A stretch of DNA of 21,439 bases, from contig CAYFLU010000041.1 in NCBI GenBank assembly GCA_964343975.1, forward strand, positions 1 to 21,439. The letters are read 5' to 3'. The notes beneath the pieces were generated by a model, which was not told the DNA's origin, searched no databases, and worked only from the letters and a program-made list of their open reading frames with translations. The translations under genes were made by a program, and so were the position numbers. Source of the stretch: SCUN01 sp964343975 (GTDB lineage: Bacteria; Acidobacteriota; Vicinamibacteria; Vicinamibacterales; SCN-69-37). The number at the start of each line of letters is the position of its first letter. Position 1 is the first letter of the stretch. This document shows, piece by piece, positions 1 to 7,782 of the stretch.

Positions 1-395
1 GCCGGCGTCGACGCCGGCTGGTGCGGCGCGAGCGGCCGGAAGATGTTGTGATCGAGCCGGAACGTGAGATCGCGCACCTCGGCCGGGCTGTTGTTGGTGA
101 AGACAATGGTCTCCGTGCCCGTGAGCGTGTCGGTTGACGGCGACAGCCGCACCGCGATCGTGTAGTCGGTCTTCGACTGCCAGTAGTTCGGCCCCGGCGC
201 GCCGCTGAAGTCGCGCGTGCCGGCGGCCATGGCGCGTTTGATCGTGTTGGTCAGCGGCACGTCGCGGCGGATCGCGCGCGGCGGCAGCGGCCGCTGCAAG
301 GCGGCGGCAGGCGCGGGCGCCTGCGTGAACACGTGCACGGACGACACAGCAACGAGACCGGCAAGACCCGCAGCGAAGGCAAGACGCAGTTTCAT
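1..395 (-). CDS. M1 family metallopeptidase, N-terminal part (runs off window)
   Basis: The gene reads leftward from an ATG at 395 and has no stop before base 1, so only the first ~131 residues are present. They begin with a signal peptide (MKLRLAFAAGLAGLVAVSS, then VHVFTQAPAP), followed by a segment with GPNYWQSKTDYTI, LTGTETIVFTN and DLTFRLDHNIF. These are the first beta-strands of the N-terminal domain of secreted M1-type (gluzincin) aminopeptidases, as found in Acidobacteriota and Gemmatimonadota. The HExxH zinc motif would lie outside the window, so catalytic competence cannot be judged. A GGAG ribosome-binding site lies at 404-407, and a TATACT -10-like box on the minus strand at 416-421 fits a short leader. 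The family call rests on the strand pattern alone and is moderately confident. Confidence 0.72.
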   Translation of the reverse strand, partial: MKLRLAFAAGLAGLVAVSSVHVFTQAPAPAAALQRPLPPRAIRRDVPLTNTIKRAMAAGTRDFSGAPGPNYWQSKTDYTIAVRLSPSTDTLTGTETIVFTNNSPAEVRDLTFRLDHNIFRPLAPHQPASTP

Positions 396-415
396 GAGCA
401 CCACTCCAGCGAAGA

Positions 416-421
416 AGTATA
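416..421 (-). promoter_or_regulatory. -10-like box for the M1 peptidase gene
   Basis: TATACT on the minus strand is 20 bases upstream of the ATG at 395 and is followed by a GGAG Shine-Dalgarno (404-407). No convincing -35 is seen 16-18 bases further upstream. The 96-base divergent gap (396-491) also holds an imperfect dyad, GGACACC/GGTGTTC, at 441-459. Confidence 0.35.
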
Positions 422-491
422 CGGCGCGGGCCCAGTGGCCGGACACCCGTCCGGTGTTCAAGATTGTCCGGCCGGCGCCGATTCTGTTCGC

Positions 492-815
492 GTGAACCGA
501 CGACTGCGCGCACGCATTCCCGTGCGCACCGACATCTGGCTGGGTGAGGACGGCATCTTCACCCGGACCCCCGACCTGATCCGCGACCTGAACGAAGACG
601 GCGCGTTCATCGAGACCGACCAGCAGTTCTCGGTCGGCAGCATCGTCACGCTCGCGTTCAACTCGCCCATGTCGGGCCGGCTCCTCACCGCCACCGTGGC
701 CGTGCGCCACAACCGCGCGGGTGTGGGCATCGGCGTGCAGTTCCTCGACATGGCGCCGGAAGGCCGCGACGAGCTTCAGCACTTCGTCGGCCGCGCGGCG
801 CGTCGCGCCGCCTGA
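492..815 (+). CDS. Small PilZ-domain protein (Myxococcus-type)
   Basis: A single-domain protein of about 107 residues. The start chosen is GTG at 492, giving VNRRLRARIPVRTDIWL. An ATG-initiated frame opens at 333, but it would run through the neighbouring divergent gene and its promoter, and that extra sequence looks non-coding. The domain shows the PilZ hallmarks: an N-terminal Arg-rich RxxxR (RLRAR), then RDLNEDGAFIET, equivalent to (D/N)xSxxG with Asn in place of Ser, and a VGSIVTLAF / VGIGVQFLDM core. This pattern matches the TIGR02266-like PilZ paralogs. The family binds cyclic di-GMP or acts as an adaptor in motility and exopolysaccharide control. The Ser-to-Asn change may weaken ligand binding (inference). 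No Shine-Dalgarno is obvious, so the exact start is uncertain. Confidence 0.72.
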   Translation: MNRRLRARIPVRTDIWLGEDGIFTRTPDLIRDLNEDGAFIETDQQFSVGSIVTLAFNSPMSGRLLTATVAVRHNRAGVGIGVQFLDMAPEGRDELQHFVGRAARRAA

Positions 816-878
816 TCCCGGGTCCCCGACACAACCTTTCTGCGGCGACGGCAGCCGCTTGGGCTACCCTGTGGCCCC

Positions 879-2342
879 ATGTCCACCCATCAGCATCCCC
901 GGTTCCGCACGGTCATCCTCGCGTCTGCCGTCGGGACGATGATCGAGTGGTACGACTTCTACATCTTCGGCAGCCTGGCCACGATCATCTCGCCGCTGTT
1001 CTACCCGAAGGGCAACGACACGCTCGCGCTCATCGCGTATCTCTCGACGTTTGCCGTGGGGTTTCTCGTGCGGCCGTTCGGCGCGCTCGTGTTCGGCCGG
1101 ATCGGCGATCGCGTGGGCCGGAAGTACGCGTTTCTCGTCACGCTCGTGATGATGGGCGGCGCCACGGCGCTCGTCGGCGCGCTGCCGACGTACGAGTCGA
1201 TCGGTCTGGCGGCGCCGGCCGCGCTGTTGCTCATCCGCGTCGTGCAGGGGCTGGCGCTCGGCGGCGAGTATGGCGGCGCAGCGGTCTATGTGGCCGAGCA
1301 CGTGCCCGATGGCCGTCGCGGCTTCTACACGAGCTTCATTCAGATCACCGCCACGCTCGGCCTCTTCGTGTCGCTGCTCGTGATCGTGCTCGTGCAGAAC
1401 GCGCTCGGTCCGGCCGCGTTCAAAGCCTGGGGCTGGCGCGTGCCGTTTCTCGTCTCGATCTTTCTCGTCGGCGTGTCGCTCTTCATCCGCCTGCGCATGA
1501 AGGAGTCGCCGATCTTCTCGCACCTGAAGACCACCGGGATGCGCTCGGCGCAGCCGCTGAAGGAAGCCTTCACGCAGTGGGCCAATCTCAAGCAGGTGCT
1601 CGTGTCGCTCTTCGGCGCCACGGCGGGGCAGGGCGTCGTGTGGTACACGGGTCAGTTCTACGCGCTCTTCTTCCTGCAGACGATCCTGCGCGTGCACGCC
1701 ACCTCCGCCAACTACATCGTGGCCGTCGCGCTGCTCCTCGGCATGCCGCTCTTCGTCGTGATCGGCGCGCTCTCGGACCGCATCGGCCGCAAGCGGTTGA
1801 TGATGGCGGGCTGTCTCTTCGCCGCGATCGGGTATCTGCCGATCTATCAGGCGATGGTGCGCGTGGCCGGCTCCGGTGTGGTCACCGTGGTGTCGCAGCG
1901 CAACGCCGTGACCGGCGCAATCTCGCTCTCACCGCAGGCGATGAAAGACGGTGCGCTCGTGAACGCGCCGGAGGTGCTGCCGTTCACCACGCCCGGTGAT
2001 CTGGCGGCGTCGCCGATCGCGTGGCAGCTCGTGGGCCTGATCTTCGTGCAGATGGTCTTCGTGGCGATGGTGTACGGACCGATCGCCGCCTATCTCGTCG
2101 AGGCATTTCCCGCGCGCATTCGCTACACCGCGCTGTCGCTCCCGTACCACATCGGCAACGGTGTCTTCGGCGGCCTGTTGCCGCTCATCGGCCTGTCGGT
2201 CGTCGCCCGCACCGGCAATATCCTGGCCGGCCTCTACTATCCGATCGCCGTCGCCGCCCTGACCGCCGTCGTCGGATCGGTGCTCCTGACGGAAACCCAT
2301 CACCACAAGATTTGGGACGAGGTGCAGCGACCGACGCCGTAA
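879..2342 (+). CDS. MFS transporter, metabolite:H+ symporter (MHS/ProP-like) family
   Basis: A 487-residue polytopic inner-membrane protein, predicted as 12 TM. The N-terminus has the MHS signature ASAVGTMIEWYDFYIFGSLA. It is followed by the MFS motif A, GRIGDRVGRK, after TM2 and the conserved RVVQGLALGGEYGGAA of TM4. The second motif A is GALSDRIGRKRLM. Relatives such as ProP, KgtP and ShiA import osmolytes, dicarboxylates or shikimate with protons; the substrate here cannot be read from sequence. At 487 residues it is longer than the usual ~430-450 because of a polar insert around residues 325-385, between two C-terminal helices. Such inserts occur in this subfamily. ATG at 879 is the first start after the preceding gene; a TACCCT -10-like box at 865-870 suggests a very short leader. 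A K+ channel gene follows after 24 bases, probably in the same transcript. Confidence 0.88.
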   Translation: MSTHQHPRFRTVILASAVGTMIEWYDFYIFGSLATIISPLFYPKGNDTLALIAYLSTFAVGFLVRPFGALVFGRIGDRVGRKYAFLVTLVMMGGATALVGALPTYESIGLAAPAALLLIRVVQGLALGGEYGGAAVYVAEHVPDGRRGFYTSFIQITATLGLFVSLLVIVLVQNALGPAAFKAWGWRVPFLVSIFLVGVSLFIRLRMKESPIFSHLKTTGMRSAQPLKEAFTQWANLKQVLVSLFGATAGQGVVWYTGQFYALFFLQTILRVHATSANYIVAVALLLGMPLFVVIGALSDRIGRKRLMMAGCLFAAIGYLPIYQAMVRVAGSGVVTVVSQRNAVTGAISLSPQAMKDGALVNAPEVLPFTTPGDLAASPIAWQLVGLIFVQMVFVAMVYGPIAAYLVEAFPARIRYTALSLPYHIGNGVFGGLLPLIGLSVVARTGNILAGLYYPIAVAALTAVVGSVLLTETHHHKIWDEVQRPTP

Positions 2343-2366
2343 GATCGACGTGAGGCTTCCGCCGTC

Positions 2367-4001
2367 GTGAAGAGCCGCGCGTTCCGTCTGTTGCTCGTCG
2401 CCGTCACCGCCATCGTCGCGGCGTACGCGCTGGTCTTCCACCTGCTCATGCTCCGCGAGGGGCACCACTACAGCGCCCTCACGTCCGTCTACTGGACGCT
2501 CGAGACGATGACGACGCTCGGGTACGGCGACATCGTGTTTGCGTCGGACCTCGGTCGCGCATTCTCGATCGTCGTGCTCGTGACCGGCGTTGTGCTGTTG
2601 TTCGTGTTCCTGCCGTTCACGCTCATTCAGTTCGTGTATGCGCCGTGGCTCGAGGCGCGTAACGCCGCGCGCACGCCGCGGGCGCTGCCCGAGAGCCTGA
2701 GCGGCCACGTGATCCTCGCGAACTACGGCCCGGTGGAAGCCGCGCTGATCGAACGGCTCACGCAGTTCGGCCTGCCGTATGTTGTGATCTGCGACGACAC
2801 GACCCGCGCGCTGGCGCTGCACGATCAGGGCGTGCGCGTGATGGTCGGCCGCGTCGATGACCCGGGCACGTTTCGCGCGGCGCGCGTGGAGCAGGCGTCG
2901 CTCGTTGCCGCCACACGCAATGACATCGCGAATGCGGCCGTGATTCTCACCGTGCGTCAGGCCGCCGAGACGGTGCCGATCGTGGCCACGGCCGAGTGGG
3001 AGAAGTCGGTCGATCTGTTCAAGCGCGCCGGCTGCCAGCAGGTGATCCAGCTCGGTGAGCTCGTCGGCCGCGAGATGGCGCGCCGCATTTCGAGCCGCGG
3101 CGGCGGGCGGCCGCATGTGGTGGCCGAACTCGACGGCCTCTGCATCGCGGAGGCCTCCGCCGCCGGCACGTCGCTCGTCGGCCGCACGATTCGTGATTCG
3201 CAGCTGCGGCAACGTTTCAACGTCAACGTCGTCGGCGTGTGGGAGCGCGGCGCGTACTCGCCGGGCTCGGCGTCGACCGTGATCACCGACGACATGACGC
3301 TGCTGCTCTCGGGCGCGGCGACGGACCTCGATGCCTACGAGCTCGGCATTCGCTCGGGGGAGCGGCCGCCGACCTTTGCGCTGGTCATCGGCGCCGGCCG
3401 CGTGGGCCGCGCCACGTCGCGACACCTCGCCGCGGCCGGCATCGACCACTGCATCATCGAGCGCGACGCGTCGCGGTTCGACGACCACACGCCCGCCTTT
3501 GTCGGCGATGCCACCGACCCCGACGTGTTGCGCCGCGCCGGCATCGAACGCGCGTCGGCCATTGCGATCACGACGCACGATGACGACGTGAACGTGTACC
3601 TCACGCTGTACTGCCGGTCCACGTATCCGTCGTTGCAGATTCTGAGCCGCGCCACCGCCGAGGCTTACGCGCCGACGCTACGTCGCGCCGGGGCCGATGC
3701 CGTGCTGTCGTACGTGCCGATGGAAGCCACCGCGATCTTCGACATCGTCCATCGCGGCAATCTGCTGATGCTCGACGAGGGCATCGAGGTCTTCACGATT
3801 CCGGTGCCGGCCGCCCTCGTAGGCAAGACCATCACCGAGTCGGCCATCCGCGACGCCACGGGCTGCAACGTGTTCGCGGTGCGCCGCCCGGGCCGCCCCA
3901 TGGCGTATCCCGACATCAACGCCCCGCTCGAAGCCGGCGCCGAAATGGTGCTGATCGGCGACCGCTCCGACGAACGACGGTTCTTCGAACTCTACGGGTA
4001 G
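2367..4001 (+). CDS. Two-TM potassium channel with duplicated RCK (TrkA-N/TrkA-C) modules
   Basis: A 544-residue ligand-gated K+ channel. TM1 is residues ~7-24, the pore helix and selectivity filter (TTLGYGD, residues 49-55) come next, and TM2 is ~62-85. The cytoplasmic part carries two tandem RCK units in one chain. RCK1 starts at ~112 (GHVILANYGPVEAAL), where the first Gly of the GxGxxG nucleotide loop is replaced. RCK2 starts at ~338 (ALVIGAGRVGRATSRHL), with an intact GxGxxG at 342-347 and an acidic residue after beta-2. Each is followed by a TrkA-C-like domain (~250-320 and ~470-544). By family knowledge, RCK domains gate the pore through NAD(H), nucleotides or cations; here RCK2 is the likelier dinucleotide-binding site. 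The start is GTG at 2367, with TGAGG at 2351-2355 as a distant Shine-Dalgarno. It sits 24 bases after the MFS symporter gene and is probably co-transcribed, suggesting a shared ionic or osmotic role. Confidence 0.9.
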   Translation: MKSRAFRLLLVAVTAIVAAYALVFHLLMLREGHHYSALTSVYWTLETMTTLGYGDIVFASDLGRAFSIVVLVTGVVLLFVFLPFTLIQFVYAPWLEARNAARTPRALPESLSGHVILANYGPVEAALIERLTQFGLPYVVICDDTTRALALHDQGVRVMVGRVDDPGTFRAARVEQASLVAATRNDIANAAVILTVRQAAETVPIVATAEWEKSVDLFKRAGCQQVIQLGELVGREMARRISSRGGGRPHVVAELDGLCIAEASAAGTSLVGRTIRDSQLRQRFNVNVVGVWERGAYSPGSASTVITDDMTLLLSGAATDLDAYELGIRSGERPPTFALVIGAGRVGRATSRHLAAAGIDHCIIERDASRFDDHTPAFVGDATDPDVLRRAGIERASAIAITTHDDDVNVYLTLYCRSTYPSLQILSRATAEAYAPTLRRAGADAVLSYVPMEATAIFDIVHRGNLLMLDEGIEVFTIPVPAALVGKTITESAIRDATGCNVFAVRRPGRPMAYPDINAPLEAGAEMVLIGDRSDERRFFELYG

Positions 4002-4072
4002 CTCAGGTGTTTTCCTGAGGAGGCGTTCGGGGATTCTCAGAGTTGCGGCCGGGGCGAAATGGGTGTCTGATT

Positions 4073-4086
4073 GGGGTAAGTACCCC
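4073..4086. promoter_or_regulatory. Perfect dyad GGGGTA-AG-TACCCC upstream of a NarL-type regulator
   Basis: GGGGTA, a two-base spacer, then TACCCC form a perfect 6-bp inverted repeat, 40 bases before the probable start of the response-regulator gene. The TACCCC half-sites resemble the TACYYMT heptamers recognised by NarL/FixJ-class regulators, though in the opposite relative orientation to the E. coli 7-2-7 arrangement. It has no U-tract and is too short for a terminator, so an operator, possibly autoregulatory, is the better reading. Confidence 0.4.
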
Positions 4087-4125
4087 CACATTGAGTGAAA
4101 TGAGGACGATATCGCCATCCGCCTT

Positions 4126-4767
4126 GTGATCGCCGACGATCAGGCCCTGATTCGGGCCGGGATCAGTGCCCTGCTCACCCGCGATGCGTCGATCGAAGTC
4201 GTCGGTGAAGCGGCCGATGGCCTGGCGGTCGTCCCACTCGTGAAATCGCTCATGCCCGACGTCGTGTTGATGGACATCAACATGCCGAACCTCAACGGCT
4301 TCGAGGCCACGGCCCGGCTCTTGGTCGAATGTCCGTCGGCGAAGGTCATCGTGCTGTCGACCTATGAAGATGAAGTGACGGCCCGGCGCGCCGTGAAAGC
4401 CGGCGCGAAAGGGTATGTGCTGAAGGCGACGGCGGTGGAGGAGCTGTATACCGCCATTCACGCCGTCAACCGCGGACAGAGCTACTTCGTGTCCCCCGTC
4501 GGCGACTACGTGGCGAATTGGGCAGCGGGCGGCGCGACGGATCCCGATCCGGTGGCCGCGCTCAGCCTGCGCCAACGCGAGGTCCTGCAATTGATCGCCG
4601 AAGGCCTCTCGACGAAGGAAATTGCGTTCCGCTTGAAGCTCAGCCAGAGCACGGTCGACACGCACCGCACGGAGCTGATGCGCCGCCTCGACATTCACGA
4701 CGTGGCCACGCTCGTGCGCTTCGCGATCCAGCACGGCCTCACGCGGATCGATCCGCCGGTGCAATGA
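4126..4767 (+). CDS. NarL/FixJ-type response regulator (REC + LuxR HTH)
   Basis: About 213 residues. The receiver shows the acidic pair ADD near the N-terminus, phospho-acceptor D50 (VLMDINMPNLNG), the Thr of VLSTYED and the Lys of GYVLKA. The C-terminus is a LuxR-type HTH (LSLRQREVLQLIAEGLSTKEIA, then LSQSTVDTHRTELMRRL). It is a DNA-binding output regulator. The start is unsettled. GTG at 4126 cuts the first beta-strand short. The codons before it (ATC GCC ATC CGC CTT, 4111-4125) encode the expected strand (IRLVIADD), but no ATG, GTG or TTG occurs before the in-frame TGA at 4096-4098. A GAGGA at 4102-4106 is well placed for ATC 4111 or 4117 and poorly placed for GTG 4126. A nine-codon ORF from ATG 4100 ends in a TGA that overlaps the GTG. 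The 3' end overlaps the next gene by ATGA. Confidence 0.88.
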   Translation: MIADDQALIRAGISALLTRDASIEVVGEAADGLAVVPLVKSLMPDVVLMDINMPNLNGFEATARLLVECPSAKVIVLSTYEDEVTARRAVKAGAKGYVLKATAVEELYTAIHAVNRGQSYFVSPVGDYVANWAAGGATDPDPVAALSLRQREVLQLIAEGLSTKEIAFRLKLSQSTVDTHRTELMRRLDIHDVATLVRFAIQHGLTRIDPPVQ

Positions 4768-5522
4768 CGCCGCTCCATCTGCTCATCGCGGACGATGACC
4801 CGATGATTCATCTCATCGTCAGTCAGAGCCTGGCCGGCGCCGGCTGGCAGGTGCATCAGGCGCTCGACGGTGTGCAGGCGATCGAAGCCGCGTCCACCGC
4901 GCGATTCGACGCGATCATCCTCGACATCCGCATGCCCGGGCTCGACGGGATCCAGGTGGCACGCGCGTTTCGCGCGAATCCGCAGAACGCCCATGTGCCG
5001 ATCATCCTGATGAGTGCCGACCGTGACGACGCCATTCGGATGAACGGCTTCTTTGCCGGCGCCGACGACTTCATTCCGAAGCCGTTTCGCACGCGCGAAC
5101 TGGTCGAGCGCCTCGCGAGTTTGCGTCGCCAGTCGGGGCTGCAGACGTCGCGGCCGCCGCGGTTGTCGGATGACGATGCCGCGCTGTGGGCGGATCTGGA
5201 TCTGCAGGGGCGCGTGCGCGAGACGTCGCCCCTCCTCGCCGCCACGCTCCATTTGCCGTCGTCGTGCCGAGGGCTGCACCTGCCGACGTATCTGGATGCG
5301 CTCTACGCACTTGAGCCGTCGGATGTCGCGGAGGACCTCACGCGACCGCTCCCGAACGGCTTCCGCCGCGTGTTGTGCCATCGCCACGATGCCGGGGGCC
5401 GGCCGACGGCGTTCGAAGTGCTGGCCGAGCCGCACATCGATGGGTGCCGGGTGTCGTTCGAAGACATCACGGAGAGCGTGGCGCTGGCGCGGAGCCTGAC
5501 GCGACATCACCGCGCGTCGTGA
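4764..5522 (+). CDS. Receiver plus PAS-like segment: N-terminal part of a frameshifted hybrid kinase
   Basis: ATG at 4764 overlaps the previous stop (ATGA), indicating translational coupling. The product as read is 252 residues. Residues ~4-120 are a canonical receiver: acidic triplet DDD, phospho-acceptor D54 (IILDIRMPGLDG), LMSAD and IPKPF. Residues ~140-240 (ALWADLDLQGRVRET to CRVSFEDITESVALARSL) look like a degenerate PAS fold ending in the DIT/ES hinge that normally leads into a coiled coil and HisKA. Instead the frame meets TGA at 5520-5522, while the coiled coil and kinase continue in the +1 frame. I infer that this and the 5599-7098 frame were, or are, one protein: REC-PAS-HisKA-HATPase-REC-Hpt. 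It could still act alone as a receiver adaptor. Confidence 0.75.
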   Translation: MTPLHLLIADDDPMIHLIVSQSLAGAGWQVHQALDGVQAIEAASTARFDAIILDIRMPGLDGIQVARAFRANPQNAHVPIILMSADRDDAIRMNGFFAGADDFIPKPFRTRELVERLASLRRQSGLQTSRPPRLSDDDAALWADLDLQGRVRETSPLLAATLHLPSSCRGLHLPTYLDALYALEPSDVAEDLTRPLPNGFRRVLCHRHDAGGRPTAFEVLAEPHIDGCRVSFEDITESVALARSLTRHHRAS

Positions 5523-5598
5523 ATCGGAAGAAGCGCTGCTGCGCGCGAAGGAAGCCGCCGAGGCCGCGGCCGCGGCGAAGTCGGAGTTCCTTGCCACG
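5497..5598 (+). other. Frameshift junction of the hybrid kinase
   Basis: The kinase reading frame is open from 5500, just after its own TGA at 5497-5499, and the upstream receiver frame ends at TGA 5520-5522. The overlap is therefore 5500-5522. From 5521 to 5598 the kinase frame reads ESEEALLRAKEAAEAAAAAK then SEFLAT, a textbook coiled-coil lead-in to HisKA, but it contains no ATG, GTG or TTG. One extra base in 5500-5522 explains the layout. No homopolymer is present, and the UCG-UGA context does not give a good slippery site. Confidence 0.7.
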
Positions 5599-7098
5599 AT
5601 GAGCCACGAGATCCGCACGCCGATGAACGCGGTGATCGGTCTCACCGGCCTGCTGCTCGATTCACCGCTGAGCGACGGCCAGCGCGCCTACGCCGAAACC
5701 GTGCGCGGCGCCGGCGAGTCGCTGCTCACGATCATCAACGACATCCTCGACTTCTCGAAGGTCGAGTCGGGGCAGCTCGAACTCGAGCAACTGCCGTTCT
5801 CGCCGGCCGAGCTGACGCGCGACGTGGCCGAGCTCTTCCAGACGCAGGCGCGCGCGAAGGGACTGACCCTCGCGGTGGACGTCGCAGCCGACGTGCCGGC
5901 CGCGATCGTGGCGGATCCGGGACGCGTGCGGCAGATTCTGACGAACCTCGTCGGCAACGCGCTGAAGTTCACCGAGCGCGGCGACGTGCGTGTGTGCGTC
6001 GGTGTGGCGGAGAAGACCGATCGGGACGTGCGATTGCGCGTGGACGTGCGCGATACCGGGGTCGGCATCTCGGCCGACGCGTTGCAGCGCCTCTTCAAGC
6101 CGTTCTCGCAGGCCGACAGTTCGACGACGCGCCGCTATGGCGGCACGGGACTCGGGCTCGCGATCTGCGACCGGTTGGCGCGCGTGATGGACGGCACGAT
6201 CCTCGTGACGAGCGCGACCGGCGTCGGCAGTACGTTCACGCTCATGCTGCCCGCGACGCTCGCCGCCGCCGACAGCGTGCGCCGCACGGACGCGTCGAGC
6301 GTCACGGCGGCCTGGACCATGCCGCCCGACGTGCAGGTGCGCGCGCTCGTCGTGGAAGACAACCCCGCGAATCAGATGGTGGCGCTCGCGATGCTGCGCC
6401 GGTTGGGCGTGCGCGCCGACTACGCGGCCGATGGCCACGAAGCGATCGTGGCGGTGACTCGGCAGCCCTACGACCTCGTGTTCATGGACTGCCAGATGCC
6501 GGGCATGGACGGCTACGAAGCCACACGCCAGATCCGTGCGCGCGAAGACGGCGGCGCCCGCTTGCCGATCGTGGCGCTGACGGCCAACGTGCTGAGCGGT
6601 GAGCGCGAGCGCTGCCTCGCGGCCGGCATGGATGACGCGCTGGCCAAGCCCGTGCGCCTCGAAGAATTGGCGCGTGCCGTGGCGCGTTGGGTCCCGGCGC
6701 TGGCCGGTCTGCGGACCGCCTCGCCCGTGCCTGCGCCCGCGCCCGCCACCGAGGAGTCGCTGGCGACCCGGCTCGCGACGGTGCGCGAGGCCATGGGCGA
6801 CGCGTGGGTCGACGCGTGCCGGATGTTTGCCGACCACTCGGCCGGGCTCGTTGCGTCCATGCGGACGGCTGCCGCGGCCGGTGAGGCCGTGGAATTGAGG
6901 CGCCTCGCTCACTCTTTCCGCGGCGGGTGCGAGATGATGGGAGGGCGCGCCTGCGGTGCGCTGGCCTCCGAGCTCGAGCGATCGATCGCCGAGTCGCCCG
7001 ATGCGGGGCCAGCCGCGTGGACGCCGCGTGTGGACGCGATGGCCGCCGAGTTCGATCGACTGGTGGCGGCGATGCGCGTGCTCAACGAGACGGCATGA
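5599..7098 (+). CDS. Hybrid histidine kinase core: HisKA-HATPase-REC-Hpt (5'-truncated by frameshift)
   Basis: From ATG 5599, the only usable start in this frame, the product is 499 residues. The phospho-accepting His is at residue 3 (MSHEIRTPMN), which leaves no first half of the HisKA helix; coding clearly extends upstream to about 5500 in the same frame without a start codon. The HATPase_c domain shows the N-box (N116-N120, NLVGNAL), D152 (DTGVGIS) and a G-box (GGTGLGLAI, ~181-189). A receiver follows: E253 D254, phospho-acceptor D297 (FMDCQMPGMDG) and K350 (AKPV). The C-terminal Hpt carries H438 (LAHSFRGGCEMMGG). All phosphorelay residues are intact, so loss of function, if any, comes only from the frameshift. 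The stop overlaps the next regulator by ATGA. Confidence 0.8.
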   Translation: MSHEIRTPMNAVIGLTGLLLDSPLSDGQRAYAETVRGAGESLLTIINDILDFSKVESGQLELEQLPFSPAELTRDVAELFQTQARAKGLTLAVDVAADVPAAIVADPGRVRQILTNLVGNALKFTERGDVRVCVGVAEKTDRDVRLRVDVRDTGVGISADALQRLFKPFSQADSSTTRRYGGTGLGLAICDRLARVMDGTILVTSATGVGSTFTLMLPATLAAADSVRRTDASSVTAAWTMPPDVQVRALVVEDNPANQMVALAMLRRLGVRADYAADGHEAIVAVTRQPYDLVFMDCQMPGMDGYEATRQIRAREDGGARLPIVALTANVLSGERERCLAAGMDDALAKPVRLEELARAVARWVPALAGLRTASPVPAPAPATEESLATRLATVREAMGDAWVDACRMFADHSAGLVASMRTAAAAGEAVELRRLAHSFRGGCEMMGGRACGALASELERSIAESPDAGPAAWTPRVDAMAAEFDRLVAAMRVLNETA

Positions 7099-7775
7099 CA
7101 CCTGCGGCCCCGCTTCGCCTCGTGATCGCCGACGACCATCCGGTCGTGCGACTCGGCGTGCGCAACATTCTCGCGGCCCACAAGGACCTGGCGGTGGTCG
7201 GTGAAGCGGCCGATGGCCAGGAGGCCATCGCGCTGATCCGCGAACTGAAGCCCGACGTGCTGTTGCTCGACCTCTCGATGCCGCGCATGCCCGGCCTCGA
7301 CGCGCTGCGCGAATTGGCCGACGCGTCCTACTTGCGCACGATTTTGCTCACAAGCGAGATCAGCAAGCGTCAGGTGATCGAAGCGTTGCAGCTCGGCGCG
7401 CGCGGGATCGTCCTGAAAACCGCCGTGCTCGAAGAGCTCATCGCGGCCATTCGCGCGGTGGCGGTGGGGCAGTACTGGCTCCGCGGCGCGGCCGTGTCGA
7501 ACCTCGTGAGTGTGCTCGGCGAACTGACGGTGGAAGCGGCGCCGCCGCAGCGCAAGTCGTTCGGGCTGACGGCGCGCGAGATCGACGTCGTCCGTCACGT
7601 GGTGAAGGGCGGCACGAATCGCGACATCGCCGCGGCTCTCGGCATCGGGGAGGAGACCGTGAAGCGTCACCTGACGAACGCGTTCGACAAGACGGGCGTG
7701 TCCACGCGCCTCGAGCTGGCGCTCTTCGCCATGCACCATCAGATCGTCGACACCGGCGACACGCCGGGACGCTGA
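7095..7775 (+). CDS. NarL/FixJ-type response regulator (second copy)
   Basis: 226 residues from ATG 7095, coupled by ATGA to the hybrid kinase. The receiver has D13 D14 (IADDHPVV), phospho-acceptor D59 (LLLDLSMPRMPG) and the Lys of GIVLKT. In place of the usual hydroxyl-containing motif it reads ILLTSE. A LuxR-type HTH closes the protein (LTAREIDVVRHVVKGGTNRD, then IGEETVKRHLTNAFDKTGV). It is a DNA-binding output protein and a plausible phosphate acceptor from the Hpt of either neighbouring kinase. It is similar in plan to the regulator at 4126-4767, so the two probably arose by duplication and flank one kinase. The end faces the opposing kinase gene with a 7-base gap. A small hairpin (CCGGCG-ACA-CGCCGG, 7753-7767) lies within the last codons but has no U-tract. 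Confidence 0.9.
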   Translation: MTPAAPLRLVIADDHPVVRLGVRNILAAHKDLAVVGEAADGQEAIALIRELKPDVLLLDLSMPRMPGLDALRELADASYLRTILLTSEISKRQVIEALQLGARGIVLKTAVLEELIAAIRAVAVGQYWLRGAAVSNLVSVLGELTVEAAPPQRKSFGLTAREIDVVRHVVKGGTNRDIAAALGIGEETVKRHLTNAFDKTGVSTRLELALFAMHHQIVDTGDTPGR

Positions 7776-7782
7776 CGTCGGC

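Noticed and set aside
333..491. N-terminal extension of the PilZ protein from ATG 333
   Set aside because: It overlaps the divergent peptidase gene and its promoter, and the extension looks like non-coding translation; GTG 492 fits the domain start.
864..1697. Long open frame on the minus strand opposite the MFS gene, and similar long frames opposite the K+ channel, kinases and permease
   Set aside because: Composition is Arg/His/Asp-rich without any family signature; these are shadows of real genes in GC-rich DNA.
5500..5522. Programmed +1 frameshift at TCG-TGA in the hybrid kinase
   Set aside because: Slow UGA context is present, but the P-site codon UCG would re-pair badly after slipping to CGU and no stimulatory Shine-Dalgarno is evident; mutation or sequence error is simpler.
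7753..7767. CCGGCG-ACA-CGCCGG hairpin as a terminator between the convergent regulator and kinase genes
   Set aside because: It lies within coding sequence and has no T-tract on either strand.
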